Source: Panopea generosa
Taxonomy: Eukaryota; Mollusca; Bivalvia; Adapedonta; Hiatellidae
NCBI GenBank assembly: GCA_029582155.1
Contig: CM055908.1
Coordinates: 21,553,406-21,617,405, forward strand
DNA length: 64,000 bases
Direction of reading: 5' to 3'
A model generated the notes under the pieces. The model had not been told where the DNA came from. It worked only from the letters and a program-made list of their open reading frames with translations, and searched no databases. Each line of letters starts with the position of its first letter. Position 1 is the stretch's first letter. A program made the translations under genes and the position numbers. Positions 46,241-59,006 of this stretch are shown piece by piece.

Positions 46241-48830
46241 ATATATACCAGTATTACACATCTATGTTTATATCTACCAGTATTACATATATGTTTATAT
46301 CTACCAGTATTACACATCTATGTTTATATCTACCAGTATTACACATATGTTTATATCTACCAGTATTACACATCTATGTTTTTATCTACCAGTATTATAC
46401 ATCTATGTTTATATCTGCCAGTATAACACATGTTTATATCTACCATTATTACACATATATGTTTAAATCTACCAGTATTACACATGTTTATATCAGCCAG
46501 TATTACACATCTATGTTTATAACTGCCAGTTTTAGACATATATGTTTATATCTACCAGTAGTACACATAAATTATGTTTATATCTACTAGTAATACATAT
46601 ATGTTTATATATACCAGCATTACACATCTATGTTTATATCTACCAGTATTACACATATGTTTATATCTACCAGTATTACACATCTATGTTTTTATCTACC
46701 AGTATTACACATCTATGTTTATATCTGCCAGTATAACACATGTTTATATCTACCATTATTACACATATATGTTTAAATCTACCAGTATTACACATGTTTA
46801 TATCAGCCAGTATTACACATCTATGTTTATAACTGCCAGTTTTAGACATATATGTTTATATCTACCAGTAGTACACATAAATTATGTTTATATCTACTAG
46901 TAATACATATATGTTTATATCTACCAGTATTACACATCTATGTTTATATCTACCAGTATTACACATATGTTTATATCTACCAGTATTACACATCTATGTT
47001 TTTATCTACCAGTATTACACATCTATGTTTATATCTGCCAGTATAACACATGTTTATATCTACCATTATTACACATATATGTTTAAATCTACCAGTATTA
47101 CACATGTTTATATCAGCCAGTATTACACATCTATGTTTATAACTGCCAGTTTTAGACATATATGTTTATATCTACCAGTAGTACACATAAATTATGTTTA
47201 TATCTACTAGTAATACATATATGTTTATATATACCAGCATTACACATCTATGTTTATATCTACCAATATTACACATCTATGTTTATACATATATGTTTAT
47301 ATATACACCAGCATTACACATATTTGTTTATATCTACAAGCACTACACATATACTATGTTTATATCTACCAGCATTACACATATGTGTTTATATCTACCA
47401 GTATTACATATATGTTTATATCTACCAGTATAACACACGCATATAAATATATATATATATATACATTTTTATGTGTCAGTATTACAATTATAAATTTATA
47501 TCTAACAATATTGCACATATACATTGATATCTACCAGTATTACACATATGTTTATATCTACCAGTATTACACATATATGCATTTATATCAACCAGTATTA
47601 CACATGTTTATATCTACAATGTTACACATATATGTTTATATCTACCAGTATTACATATATGTTTATATCTACCAATATAACACATATGTTTATATCTGCC
47701 AGTATTACATATATGTTTATATCTGCTAGTATTACACATATGTTTATATCTACCAATATTACACACACATATATATGTTGATATCTACCAGTATTACACA
47801 TCTATGTTTATATCTACCAGTATTACACATCTATGTTTATATCTTCCAGTATTACAGATATATATTTATATCTACCAGTATTACACATATATATTTATAT
47901 AGTCCAGTATTACACATATATATCTATATCTACCAGTATTACACATATATGTTTATATCTTCCAATATCACATATACATTGATATCTTCAAGTACTACAC
48001 ATATATGTTTATATCTACCAGTATAACACATATATCTATATCTCCCAGTTTCACATATACATTGATATCTTCCAGTATTACACATATACATGTATATCTT
48101 CTGATATAACACATGTATATTTATATCTACCAGTATACAATATATGTTTATATCTACCAGTATAAAACATCTATGTTTATATCTTCCAGTATTACATATA
48201 TATGTTTATATCTCCCAGTATTAAACACATATGTTATATCTTCCAGTATTACACATATATATTTATAACTTCCAGTATCACATATATGTTGATATCTTCC
48301 ATTACTACACATATATGTTTATACTACCAGTATTACACATATATGTGTATATCTCCCAGTATTACACATATATGTTATATCTTCCAGTATTACAGATATA
48401 CGTTAATATCTACCAGTATTAAACATATACATGTATATCTTCTGTATTATACATATACATGTTTATCTTCTGGTATTATACATATACATGTATATCTTCT
48501 GGTATTACAAATATATATTTATATGTACCAGTGTACAATATATGTTTGTATCTACCGGTATTAAATAAATATGTTTGTATCTACCGGTATTAAATATATA
48601 TGTTTGTATATACTGCTATTAAATATATATGTTTGTATCTACCAGTATTAAATATATATGTTTATATCTACCAGTATTAAATATATATGTTTGTATCTAC
48701 CAGTATTCAATATATATGTTTATATCTACCAGTATTAAATATATATGTTTGTATCAACCAGTATTAAATATATATGTTTATATCTACCAGTACTAAATAT
48801 ACATACTTATATCTAACGATATAACACAGT
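46241..48830. repeat. 28-31-bp AT-rich minisatellite with 310-bp higher-order repeat
   Basis: The unit core is TATCTACCAGTATTACACAT followed by (A/C)TATGTTTA, with variable length. A 310-bp block of about 11 units is present three times (about 46281-46590, 46591-46900, 46901-47210) with near-identical variant order. Downstream units drift to TTCCAGTATTACA and then TACCAGTATTAAATATATATG. Confidence 0.93.
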
Positions 48831-48908
48831 TCCAATGCTGGTACTATGCCCCAAGTAGACATCGTCGTTGTATGACCGGGAAATTATTGAAAAATACGCT
48901 AAACATCA
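48831..48908. other. Short unique spacer between arrays
   Basis: Non-repetitive sequence with no recognised feature. Confidence 0.4.
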
Positions 48909-49072
48909 TACAACAACAACAACAACAACAACAATACAACAAACACAACGCAACAAACAGCAACACTAACAACAACAATTACAACAACACAACAAACACA
49001 ACGCAACAACAATAACAACGCAACAAACACAACGCAACAAACAGCAATACTAACAACAACAACAACAACAAA
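48909..49072. repeat. (CAA)n-rich microsatellite with an ACAAACACAACGCAACAA motif
   Basis: CAA/ACA triplets interrupted by a repeated ACAAACACAACGCAACAA segment (three copies). Confidence 0.9.
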
Positions 49073-49900
49073 AGCATTTACCCTGATTCGCACAATGAGA
49101 AGATATACTTTTCGACTCTACGTAAAATATAAACATAATTTGAAAGTATAAATGCCAATATTATATCATATAGAACGGCTAATTAAAACTGTGTTATCCC
49201 ATAGTGTGCACTTTAAAAAGAGAAAACATATTTTTATTAACAATCTCTCTTTTACCAATAACAATAAACGGTGAAGTACATTCTACCCAAACCTACCTAG
49301 TCTACCCAAACCTACCTAGTAGAAAGCACATAGCGGTGCGTCCTCTTGAGACGCCAGAATCTTCACAAGCCCGACAGCTGAGCGCAGAATCATTATTTTA
49401 AGAGTAAATCTGCTGAACTGTTTGATGTTCGCTACAGCAGCAATTCTTCATTTCTCCCACTTCTATTGATGGCCCTTAAAATCAGTTTGCTAAACTTAAA
49501 GTTATATCATTTGTCTATAGTCACCGGCAAAGTAAACGGAATATGCATTTGTACTACTCGACTGCAAAGTTAACGGCATGTCGTCTGTACTCGCCACATT
49601 GACGGCACTCACGCGTCTGCTAGTCTTATTAACAAGACGCGGATGGAAAACTTTTTTTTTTAAATAAGGTATTTGGCTATTCAACGTGCTGTCTCGGGAG
49701 TCAAACGGCTCCTTGGAGATGTAAATATAGACGACGGCCCGCATGCATGTGAACGGACGTTTGGACGAGTTCTAGGGTAAGCGAGCGAGCCAGGAACAAC
49801 TCAAATTTTGCATCATATAATTGTAATAACAAATATCATAATCAAATATATGATTTCACAGCTTTTGTTTGAGTTAATTAAGTAAAGTTCGAGTTCGGAA
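49073..49900. other. Spacer with no recognised gene
   Basis: It contains a perfect 17-18-bp direct duplication CTACCCAAACCTACCTAGT near 49284-49320. A minus-strand 80-codon frame at 49502-49744 looks mildly protein-like (VNVASTDDMPLTLQ) but matches nothing I know. Confidence 0.4.
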
Positions 49901-52900
49901 AAGCGTGTTCTCTCCCTAAAGAACTCTTTTACCTTGGGGTGCAACACACACAGTTAGGGAACTCTGTCACAATAAGCGTGTTCTCTCCCTAACGAACTAT
50001 TTTACCTTGGGGTGCAACACACACCGTCAGGGAACTCTGTCACAATAAGCGTGTTCTCTCCCTAACGAACTATTTTACCTTGGGGTGCAACACATACGGT
50101 CAGGGAACTCTGTCACAATAAGCGTGTTCTCTCCCTAACGAACTATTTTACCTTGGGGTGCAACACACACGGTCAGGGAACTCTGTCACAATAAGCGTGT
50201 TCTCTCCCTAACGAACTATTTTACCTTATGGTGCAACACACACGGTTAGGGAACTCTGTCACAATAGGCGTGTTCTCTCCCTAACTAACTCTTCACCTAA
50301 GGTTGCAACACACTAAGCGTGTTCTCTCCCTAACTAACTCTTCACCTTGGGAGCAATACACACGGCCAGCGAACTCTGTCACAATAAGCATGTTCTCTCC
50401 CTAACTAACTCTTCACCTTGGGGTGCAACACACACGGTAAGGGAACTCTGTCACAATAATATGTTCTCTCCCTAACTAACTCTTCACCTTGGGGTGCAAC
50501 ACACACGGTAAGGGAACTCTGTCACAATAAGCATGTTCTCTCCCTAACTAACTCTTCACCTTGGGGTGCAACACACACGGTTAGGGAACTCTGTCACAAT
50601 AAGCATGTTCTCTCCCTAACTAACTCTTCACCTTTGGGTGCAACACACACGGTCAGGGAACTCTGTCACAATAAGCGTGTTCTCTCCCTAACTAACTCTT
50701 CACCTTGGGTGCAACACATACGGTCAGGGAACTCTGTCACAATAAGCCTGTTCTCTCCCTAACTAACTCTTCACCTTGGGTGCAACACATACGGTCAGGG
50801 AACTCTGTCACAATAAGCGTGTTCTCTCCCCAACTAACTCTTCACCTTGGGGTACAATACACACGGTCAGGGAACTCTGTCACAATAAGCGTGTTCTCTC
50901 CCTAACTTACACTTCACCTTGGGGTGCAACACACACGGTCAGGGAACTCTGTCACAATAAGCATGTTCTCTCCCTAACTAACTCTTCACCTTGGGTGCAA
51001 CACATACGGTCAGGGAACTCTGTCACAATAAGCGTGTTCTCTCCCCAACTAACTCTTCACCTTGGGGTACAATACACACGGTCAGGGAACTCTGTCACAA
51101 TAAGCGTGTTCTCTCCCTAACTTACACTTCACCTTGGGGTGCAACACACACGGTCAGGGAACTCTGTCACAATAAGCGTGTTCTCTCCCCAACTAACTCT
51201 TCACCTTGGGTGCAACACACACGGTAAGGGAACTCTGTCACAATAAGCGTGTTCTCTCCCTAACTAACTCTTCACCTTGGGGTGCAACACACACGGTCAG
51301 GGAACTCTGTCACAATAAGCGTGTTCTCTCCCTAACTAACTCTTCACCTTGGGGTGCAACACACACGGTCAGGGAACTCTGTCACAATAAGCGTGTTCTC
51401 TCCCTAACTAACTCTTCACCTTGGGGTGCAACACACACGGTCAGGGAACTCTGTCACAATAAGCGTGTTCTCTCCTTAACTTACACTTCACCTTGGGTGC
51501 AACACACACGGTCAGGGAACTCTGTCACAATAAGCATGTTCTCTCCCTAACTAACTCTTCACCTTGGGGTGCAACACACACGGTCAGGGAACTCTGTCAC
51601 AATAAGCATGTTCTCTCCCTAACTAACTCTTCACCTTGGGTGCAACACACACGGTCAGGGAACTCTGTCACAATAAGCGTGTTCTCTCCCTAACTAACTC
51701 TTCACCTTGGGTGCAACACATACGGTCAGGGAACTCTGTCACAATAAGCGTGTTCTCTCCCCAACTAACTCTTCACCTTGAGGTACAAAACACACGGTCA
51801 GGGAACTCTGTCACAATAAGCGTGTTCTCTCCCTAACTAACTCTTCACCTTGGGTGCAACACACACGGTCAGGGAACTCTGTCACAATAAGCATGTTCTC
51901 TCCCTAACTAACTCTTCACCTTGGGTGCAACACACACGGTAAGGGAACTCTGTCACAATAAGCGTGTTCCCTCCCTTACTAACTCTTCACCTTGGGGTGC
52001 AACACATACGGTCAGGGAACTCTGTCACGATAAGAATGTTCTCTCCCTAACTAACTCTTCACCTTGGGGTGCAACACACACGGTCAGGGAACTCTGTCAC
52101 AATAAGCGTGTTCTCTCCCCAACTAACTCTTCACCTTGGGGTGCAACACATACGGTCAGGGAACTCTGTCACAATAAGCATGTTCTCTCCCTAACGAACT
52201 ATTTCACCTTGGGTGCAACACATACGGTCAGGGAACTCCGTCACAATAAGCGTGTTCTCTCCCTTACTAACTCTTCACCTTGGACTGCAACACACACGGT
52301 CAGGGAACTCTGTCACAATAAGCGTGTTCTCTCCCTAACTAATTTTTCACCTTGGGGTGCAACACACACGGTCAGGGAACTCTGTCACAATAAGCGTGTT
52401 CTCTCCCTTACTAATTCTTCACCTTGGACTGCAACACACACGGTCAGGGAACTCTGTCACAATAAGCGTGTTCTCTCCCTAACTAACTCTTCACCTTGGG
52501 TGCAACACACACGGTCAGGGAACTCTGTCACAATAAGCATGTTCTCTCCCTAACTAACTCTTCACCTTGGGGTGCAACACACACGGTCAGGGAACTCTGT
52601 CACAATAAGCATGTTCTCTCCCTAACTAACTCTTCACCTTGGGGTGCAACACATACGGTCAGGGAACTCTGTCACAATAAGCATGTTCTCTCCCTAACTA
52701 ACTCTTCACCTTGGGGTGCAACACATACGGTCAGGGAACTCTGTCACAATAAGCGTGTTCTCTCCCCAACTAACTCTTCACCTTGGGATGCAACACATAC
52801 GGTCAGGGAACTCTGTCACAATAAGCATGTTCTCTCCCTAACTAACTCTTCACCTTGGGGTGCAACACACTCGGTCAGGGAACTCTGTCACAATAAGCGT

Positions 52901-53310
52901 GTTCTCTCCCCAACTAACTCTTCACCTTGGGGTGCAACACACACGGTCAGGGAACTCTGTCACAATAAGCGTGTTCTCTCCCTTACTAACTCTTCACCTT
53001 GGGATGCAACACACACGGTCAGGGAACTCTGTCACAATAAGCGTGTTCACTCCCTAACTAACTCTTCACCTTGGGGTGCAACACACACGGTCAGGGCACA
53101 ATAAGCGTGTTCTCTCCCTAACTAACTCTTCACCTTGGACTGCAACACACACGGTCAGGGAACTCTGTCACAATAAGCGTGTTCTCTCCCTTACTAACTC
53201 ATCACCTTGGGATGCAACACACACGGTCAGGGCACAATAAGCGTGTTCTCTCCCTAACTAACTCTTCACATTGGGGTGCAACAAACACCGTCAGGGAACT
53301 CTGTCACAAT
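49901..53310. repeat. 72-bp (and 71-bp) minisatellite, about 47 copies
   Basis: The unit is built from CTTGGGGTGCAACACACACG, GTCAGGGAACTCTGTCACAA, TAAGCGTGTTCTCTCCCTAA and CTAACTCTTCAC. A common 71-bp variant lacks one G (CTTGGGTGC). A block of three units (215 bp, about 50776-50990) is repeated directly at 50991-51205. The early units (49,901-50,280) have TATTTTACC instead of CTCTTCACC, so the left edge is the diverged one. Each unit contains a weak inverted pair TCAGGGAAC / GTTCTCTCCCTAA. Confidence 0.95.
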
Positions 53311-53589
53311 GTTTCAAGTGATTCGCGTTGGCAGGAGTATTGTTTTGTAAATTTTGCCACAGTTACTAGTTGATAGCGGAAACATCACCAAAGGTGTTTT
53401 GAATATGTTAAATATATCCATTAACATATGAAGTTTATTTTTACATTCGAGCGAATGTTATGCATTTTAAGTAAAAGGCTTCTTTCATCCCAAAAGCAAA
53501 AGTCATGTTTCGTGCGACTTCCACTGGCAATTTAAACAAATCAGCATAATTCAAATCTAATGGAACTTTGGTAATGGTCTGTGTAAGGT
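53311..53589. other. Spacer, nothing recognised
   Basis: Short AT-rich segment after the 72-bp array. Confidence 0.4.
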
Positions 53590-54562
53590 AAATGAATCAT
53601 AACTCTGGGTTGCATTTTTGGCAGAATAATGATCCCTTTAGACTTAGAAAATTTGGTTTTAAATTTTTTTTAGCAGGTTAAAGTTTTTGGGCAGGTACAT
53701 ATTTCATCAACCTATCATTGGATATGAATGAAACTTCAAATGTATGTTCAGTATCATTAACGGAATGCACAGAGCTGAGAATCATAACTCTTGGTTGCAT
53801 TTTTACAGAGTTACGTCCCTTTCGGGCTTGGACAATTTTGTTAGAGGTATTCAGCAGGTTAAAGTTTTTGAGTTGGTACTTTAATTTTTTCATCAACCTA
53901 CCATTGAACATGAATGAAATTTCACATGTATATTCAACATTCTCTAGGAATCTCATAGAGACAAGAACCATAACTTGGCAGAATTATTTCCCTCTTTTCA
54001 TGAAATTTGTGAAATATGTGAAATATTGATAAACTAATCTTGAAACAGATCATCTCAAATATAGCTTACACTATATTTTAAATTCTTGCTGGAATTATTC
54101 TAGCTAATGTTTAATTAGTATTTCTTGATATGCTTAACCAACTTATATTATTCTAGTCATGCAACTGAAGTACAATGTATTAAAGTTATTATACATATTT
54201 GGTGTGCCTTAAGTTAGGTTTTGAAACACCTATTGGGGTTATTTGTCAGCAATGTATAATGAATTTATAAAGCAATTTTAAAGTTTGAAAAACGAATGTA
54301 ACAAATGACAACTGCTGAATAAAATAATATTTAGGCAATACGAGCCGTCCATTCACTTTGTTGTTTTCAAAAAAACATAACTGTTGATAATGAAAATAAA
54401 TAGCGTTGGTGAATTATTTTTAACAGACAAGCAATAAGTATAGCTTAATTTTACCACCCCTGACTTTTAATTCTCTTCCATTTGGTACTTATTTCCTGAA
54501 AAAGCTGTTGTTTTAGAACAACATCTAAAAAGTCGAGCATGCTGTCCCTTCGACAGCTCTTG
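53590..54562 (+). mobile_element. Interspersed repeat related to the element at 37049, modular and decayed
   Basis: Two to three diverged modules of about 180 bp carry TATGAATGAAACTTCAAATG, CATAACTC(T)TGGTTGCATTT and AGCAGGTTAAAGTTTTT. The right end carries a hairpin GCTGTC-CCTTC-GACAGC (54541-54557) followed by TCTTG, matching the end of the 37049-37325 element. The left hairpin end is not seen. No coding capacity. Confidence 0.65.
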
Positions 54563-55220
54563 TTCATATGATCCTCATCAAACATACACAGTAGGTTTAT
54601 AAGCATAATATGTAGGACAAGTTTTTAAGCTAGCTAAATTGGAATATTGATATCAGAGTAATGACCCTTGGATTGTCAAAAACTGCAATATTTGACCTTG
54701 TTTGCACTCTAGGACCAGCATTTTTCATTTGATTCTCACCAAACCTATACAGTTGTTATGGCCCTTGAATTGTCTTAAATGCATTATTTGACCTTATGTG
54801 CATTGAAGTACTCACAACCTCCACTTGATGTCAACCAAACTAACCAGTAGTTATATAACATTGATATCTTGGACAAGTTCACGAACTGATCAAATCGGAT
54901 AACTATTCTCACAGATATGACATTTGAATCATCAAAAGTTTATGTTTGTTGTTGTGTAACTCTAGTATGTGCAGTTTTTATTTGATCCTCATTAACCTTA
55001 TAATATAGATAACAAGTTTTTGAACTGGCCAAATCGGATAATTAGTGTTGGAGTTACGGCTGTTAAATTGTCAAAAAATGTGATATTTGACCTTGTGTGC
55101 ATCTAGCACTTGCAGTTTTCATTTGATATTTTACTGACTTACACAGTTTTTATGTAACCATAATATATTGAGCAAGTTTTTTAACTGGTCAATCGAATAA
55201 ATATTGTCAGAGTTAAAAAA
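54563..55220 (+). repeat. Modular interspersed repeat, about four diverged ~170-bp units
   Basis: Recurring segments TTTGATCCTCA(T/C)(T/C)AA, AC(A)AGTTTTTAA(A)CTGG, AAATCGGATAA and GATATTTGACCTTGTGTGCA define about four units in the same order. Non-coding. Confidence 0.65.
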
Positions 55221-55879
55221 AAAACACTATTGAAAATGACAATAAATATTGCAGGCCCGCAGCTACTCTGAAGTACCGGAGGTGTCGACCTGTTTTTCGG
55301 TCCAGGTATGAAAAAAGATTGAGGCATTATATTTAATATCCTTGTTACATTTTTAAAACTATATAAATTATAATACTGATGATGTATGGTCAGGCAGCAG
55401 ACGATGCCTCAATTTTGTTTGCTAAGGATGGAAAACTTTTATTGTTGCTGTTTTGACCGAGCATATTCTAGACTTACACTAGACCATTTTCTGTACCACA
55501 AAAGCTTACACACAAAAGACTGTGATTTGCTACAAGCTCACATTGAAGCTAGAAATAAGTCAATACTTTAGAAAAGCTTCGTTCTGAAAGCACGTCAGGT
55601 TCAATATACCGAGTGCCGACAGTATTGCATCCTCACTGGACATGATCCCATGTAAACCGCGAACTACGGGAAGACAAAAACAGTGTGCAAATGCTGGTAG
55701 GTCTGAGGCTGTAACTAACTACTACCGAATAAATTACTTTTACCCGTTTCTAGATTATATTTTATAACACATTTAATTTAATTAAAGGTTTCCCGAATTA
55801 CCTGATGTTCTGAACGGGTAACATAAGTAGACTAACACCAGAACTTGGACAGTCCCCCTCCCCGCCACCCCCCAATGAA
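55221..55879 (+). other. Probable interior of a decayed hAT transposon
   Basis: Lies directly upstream of the transposase fragment. An open stretch at 55386-55571 (FDRAYSRLTLDHFLYHKSLH) may be part of the same dead element, but I cannot assign a domain to it. No intact frame. Confidence 0.35.
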
Positions 55880-56277
55880 ATGCCTATTATAAGCAACTTC
55901 GACAAGATCTGGATCGCCGGAAGCATGCAGTGACTTTAGATGATATACCAACACGTCTCACAGGGGTGTTACATAAGTACAGTTATGAATATTGTCTTAA
56001 TATCAATACCATATTTCATCTGATTCTTTCATTGCCAGTTAGTTCTCGTCCCTGTGAAAGTAGCTTCAGTGTATTGTGCAGACTGAAAACGTGGTCAAGA
56101 ACTACACTTATGGCAGACCGCCTTAATGGTAAAGCAATGATGCTTGTTGACGGACCGAGCACTGAAATCAATAGCCTCGAAATTCTAAAGTTAAGGGACT
56201 ATTCTGGGCACAGGGGGATTGCCTTAGGTTTTGATTGGATTAAAACGGAATATATTATACATGTATGTATTGGGTGA
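55879..56277 (+). pseudogene. hAT-family transposase fragment, C-terminal dimerisation region
   Basis: An open stretch following an in-frame TGA (55876-55878) contains SLPVSSRPCESSFSVLCRLK, TWSRTTLMADRLNGKAMM and then EINSLEILKLRD. This is the hAT C-terminal dimerisation pattern (LPVSxxxCERSFSxLRRLKTxLRxTMxxxRLxxLALL). No ATG start and no DDE or BED domain is seen upstream in frame, so it is a remnant. Family level is as far as I can go; it resembles the ZMYM/P52rIPK-like group. Confidence 0.8.
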
Positions 56278-57306
56278 TGTACAATATGTGCAATATGACA
56301 ATGGAACCTTGTAAATTAGTATCTATTCATGATTTACTGCTATTATATAAGATACGTTTAGCAACGCTTGTATTAGGTTTAATGCCCTGTGTGGATCCGG
56401 GGGTGCCCCATTGGGAATAACATGATTCACTGCCTGAACCCTTGCATCATAGTAAAGAAGAGGTACAAATATTAAGTTATTATAGCTTTCTTCTGAATCC
56501 CTCTCGCTAGTTACTTAATACGTATATTGAATGACTACCATGTATATTGTGAATAAAACATTGTTTAAACTAAAGTCGACTGATAGGGTTTAAAAACTTG
56601 GAATGAACTGCATCTCTTTGAAGATGAAAGTGTTGGTTCCGTATCTCATGATTTTTATCTCGATGTGAATGAGATGTGAAACCATAATGTTCAGTCCTGT
56701 TTGGCGCCGTATAGTGTACATGTAAGAGTTGGTGTGCCGTAAAACCTAATTCAATTCAATTAAAGTTAATATTGTTATGAGGAACATCACCTATAACATT
56801 TTTTTTTAATCATAATACATTTGGGAAATTTACTAAATATGACTATATGAACTATTTCTATATTTGTATGCCTTCAATAACAGCAATAACCTTATGTTCG
56901 ACTAATAATTAACGAATTGTCACAATTTGTTATCAGATAGACGTCGGTGAATGCTTTATCTGATACTTATTAAATGTTATGAATTCCAGTCTCGAATAAT
57001 TTATTTTAAGACTTATGTTACACAGTCGTAAAATAGATCTGTAAGGATCTACATGAATTAACGCGCATTGCATGACACTTGCATGATGTATCAATAAATA
57101 TGTTGAGAGTATAGATCTAATAAATACGATGTCTTTGTGAATTTTGAGATTTGTTGTCATTTAGTGATTCTTTATAAAAACTCAGATTTGTAGGTCTTGA
57201 GATTAAAAAAAGTATCCAAAATCAATACCTCCAAATGAGCAAATTTGATAAGTTCTGAAATGCAGAAAAACGAAGGAAATGGCATCTGCGTCCCCAAAAG
57301 AAATCG
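56278..57306. other. Non-coding stretch, nothing recognised
   Basis: No gene, RNA or clear repeat. It may include the 3' side of the decayed hAT element. Confidence 0.4.
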
Positions 57307-57347
57307 GGGTGGGTGTGTGTGTGTGGGGGGGGGGGGGGGGGGGGGGT
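57307..57347 (+). repeat. GT/G-run low-complexity tract
   Basis: GGGTGTGTGTGTGT followed by a run of more than 20 G. Strong G-quadruplex potential, and run length here is prone to sequencing error. Confidence 0.9.
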
Positions 57348-58444
57348 ACCCCCACACTCCTTTAGAATAGGCTTCCCTGTTATTAAGGTCTAGCTATGGG
57401 CCTCGTAACAGCGAGGAATCGTCGATTAAAGATATGTTCAGTAGACTAGAAGCTGTGACCCTTTAGAGGAGAATCTTTGACATTTAAAAGTCAACATCGA
57501 CACAAACCTATGACACATGAAGCTTTTTTCAAACGGAATTTCTCACATGGTATAAGTAAAAGTCAATTAGTTATAACTCTTTTTTTTAAACAAACCTACT
57601 TATACAACAGTTATAAATGACATTCTGCACTGATTAATGTTTTTATTGACAATTTCACTTCTACTTTCGTTTTACATATATATTAGGGAGAATTTGTTAA
57701 TTCTTGCGTTATAAACTTTACTAATACACACATGATGGATTGGAACATTGAAATTACTAATTAATATTTAGTGAAACTCAATCATGTAATAAGTTAAAAA
57801 TTATAGCTGTATCCAGTAAATAATTGACGTTATACATCAAAGTATGCCGTGTTTTCCCACATCAGATCGGCGTGAATCTGTGACAAACCGTTGACGCGAA
57901 TCACACCACGTTGTGACGGACTTCCCTGAGCGTGGTAACGTCCATGGACTTTAAACATCGTAGCTCATTCATTACATATTAACGCCCTTTTAGCAAGTAA
58001 CGGGTTATATATCATACATGACATCTAATTTATCTGTTTGAGAAAGACCTGAGAATGCATCCTAGTAAAACAACCTTCCGCAGTTCCACAATAAACTGAC
58101 AAATGTTCTTACATAAAATGTTTGGACCGAGCTTAGCTCGAATCCACGACGCGGTCATTGGTAAAAGATAAGTGATCTGTAGCTAGTCGCTTGGGCCCCA
58201 GGTCACAGAGAACCATAATGGTGTAAACACTTTAGTAACACACTGTCTCTCCATATTCCTTGTAGCACCATGTGGCGACAGACACGGTAAAGCTCCAATA
58301 TACTTGGTCCACCACTGAGTGGTCCTGGCGTATCCGCAGATCAGCCTATCGTGTCTCTTCCACAGCCCAGCAGCGAATCTAGGGTGGTGTGCATGCCATC
58401 ATTTTAGAGTGGGCATATGTACACATCATGGGTGTAGGAGCATT
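57348..58444. other. Non-coding stretch, nothing recognised
   Basis: No gene or RNA seen; AT-rich to about 57.9 kb, then more mixed composition. Confidence 0.4.
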
Positions 58445-58665
58445 TTAATTATTGGGGGTGGGGGTGGGGACAGCCTGTGGAGAGAGTGAATGAGGATGTA
58501 TGATGAAGTATATGTTGACCCCCTAACCTGAACCTACGCCTATACACATTTAGGGGTTGGGGGAGGGGCAGTCTGTGGAGAGAGTGAATGAGGATGTATG
58601 ATAAAGTATATGTTGACCCCCTAACCTGAACCTACGCCTATGCACATTTAGGGGTTGGGGGAGTA
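58445..58665. repeat. About 105-bp direct repeat, two copies
   Basis: The block with GTGGAGAGAGTGAATGAGGA, ATGTTGACCCCCTAACCTGA and ACATTTAGGGGTTGGGGGAG appears twice in tandem with few differences, so the duplication is recent. Confidence 0.85.
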
Positions 58666-58804
58666 ATATATATGGTTGCGATTTTTGGTCTAGTGATGGA
58701 GAAAACAGTCATTGGTTCAAGCGCCGGATTTTAAGTCAGACTAATATCATGTTGTAGCGGAAAACTTTCACCTGGTGGCGAGTTTGTAGGACGAAGTTAT
58801 GCAT

Positions 58805-58944
58805 TTCCAATAATGATAATGATAATGATAATGATAATGATAATGATAATTGTAATAGTAATGATGATGATGAAGTTGATGATGATGATGACGATGACGA
58901 TGATAATAATAATGATAATAATGATAATAATAACACTAATAGTG

Positions 58945-59004
<60 letters not shown>

Positions 59005-59006
59005 TT
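58805..59006. repeat. Compound (GATAAT)n/(GAT)n/(AAT)n microsatellite
   Basis: Starts with TAATGA repeats, then GATGAT/GACGAT, then a long AAT run. It yields meaningless poly-Met/Ile open frames. Confidence 0.95.

Noticed and set aside
46241-48830. Tyr/Ile-rich repeat open frames
   Set aside because: Low-complexity AT-rich minisatellite with variable unit length; no coding signature.
49502-49744. 80-codon minus-strand frame (VNVASTDDMPLTLQ...)
   Set aside because: Looks somewhat protein-like but matches no family I know and has no gene context.
49901-53310. HTVRELCHNK-type 24-residue repeat proteins (up to 210 codons)
   Set aside because: 71-bp units shift the frame throughout the array, which is not expected of a coding repeat.
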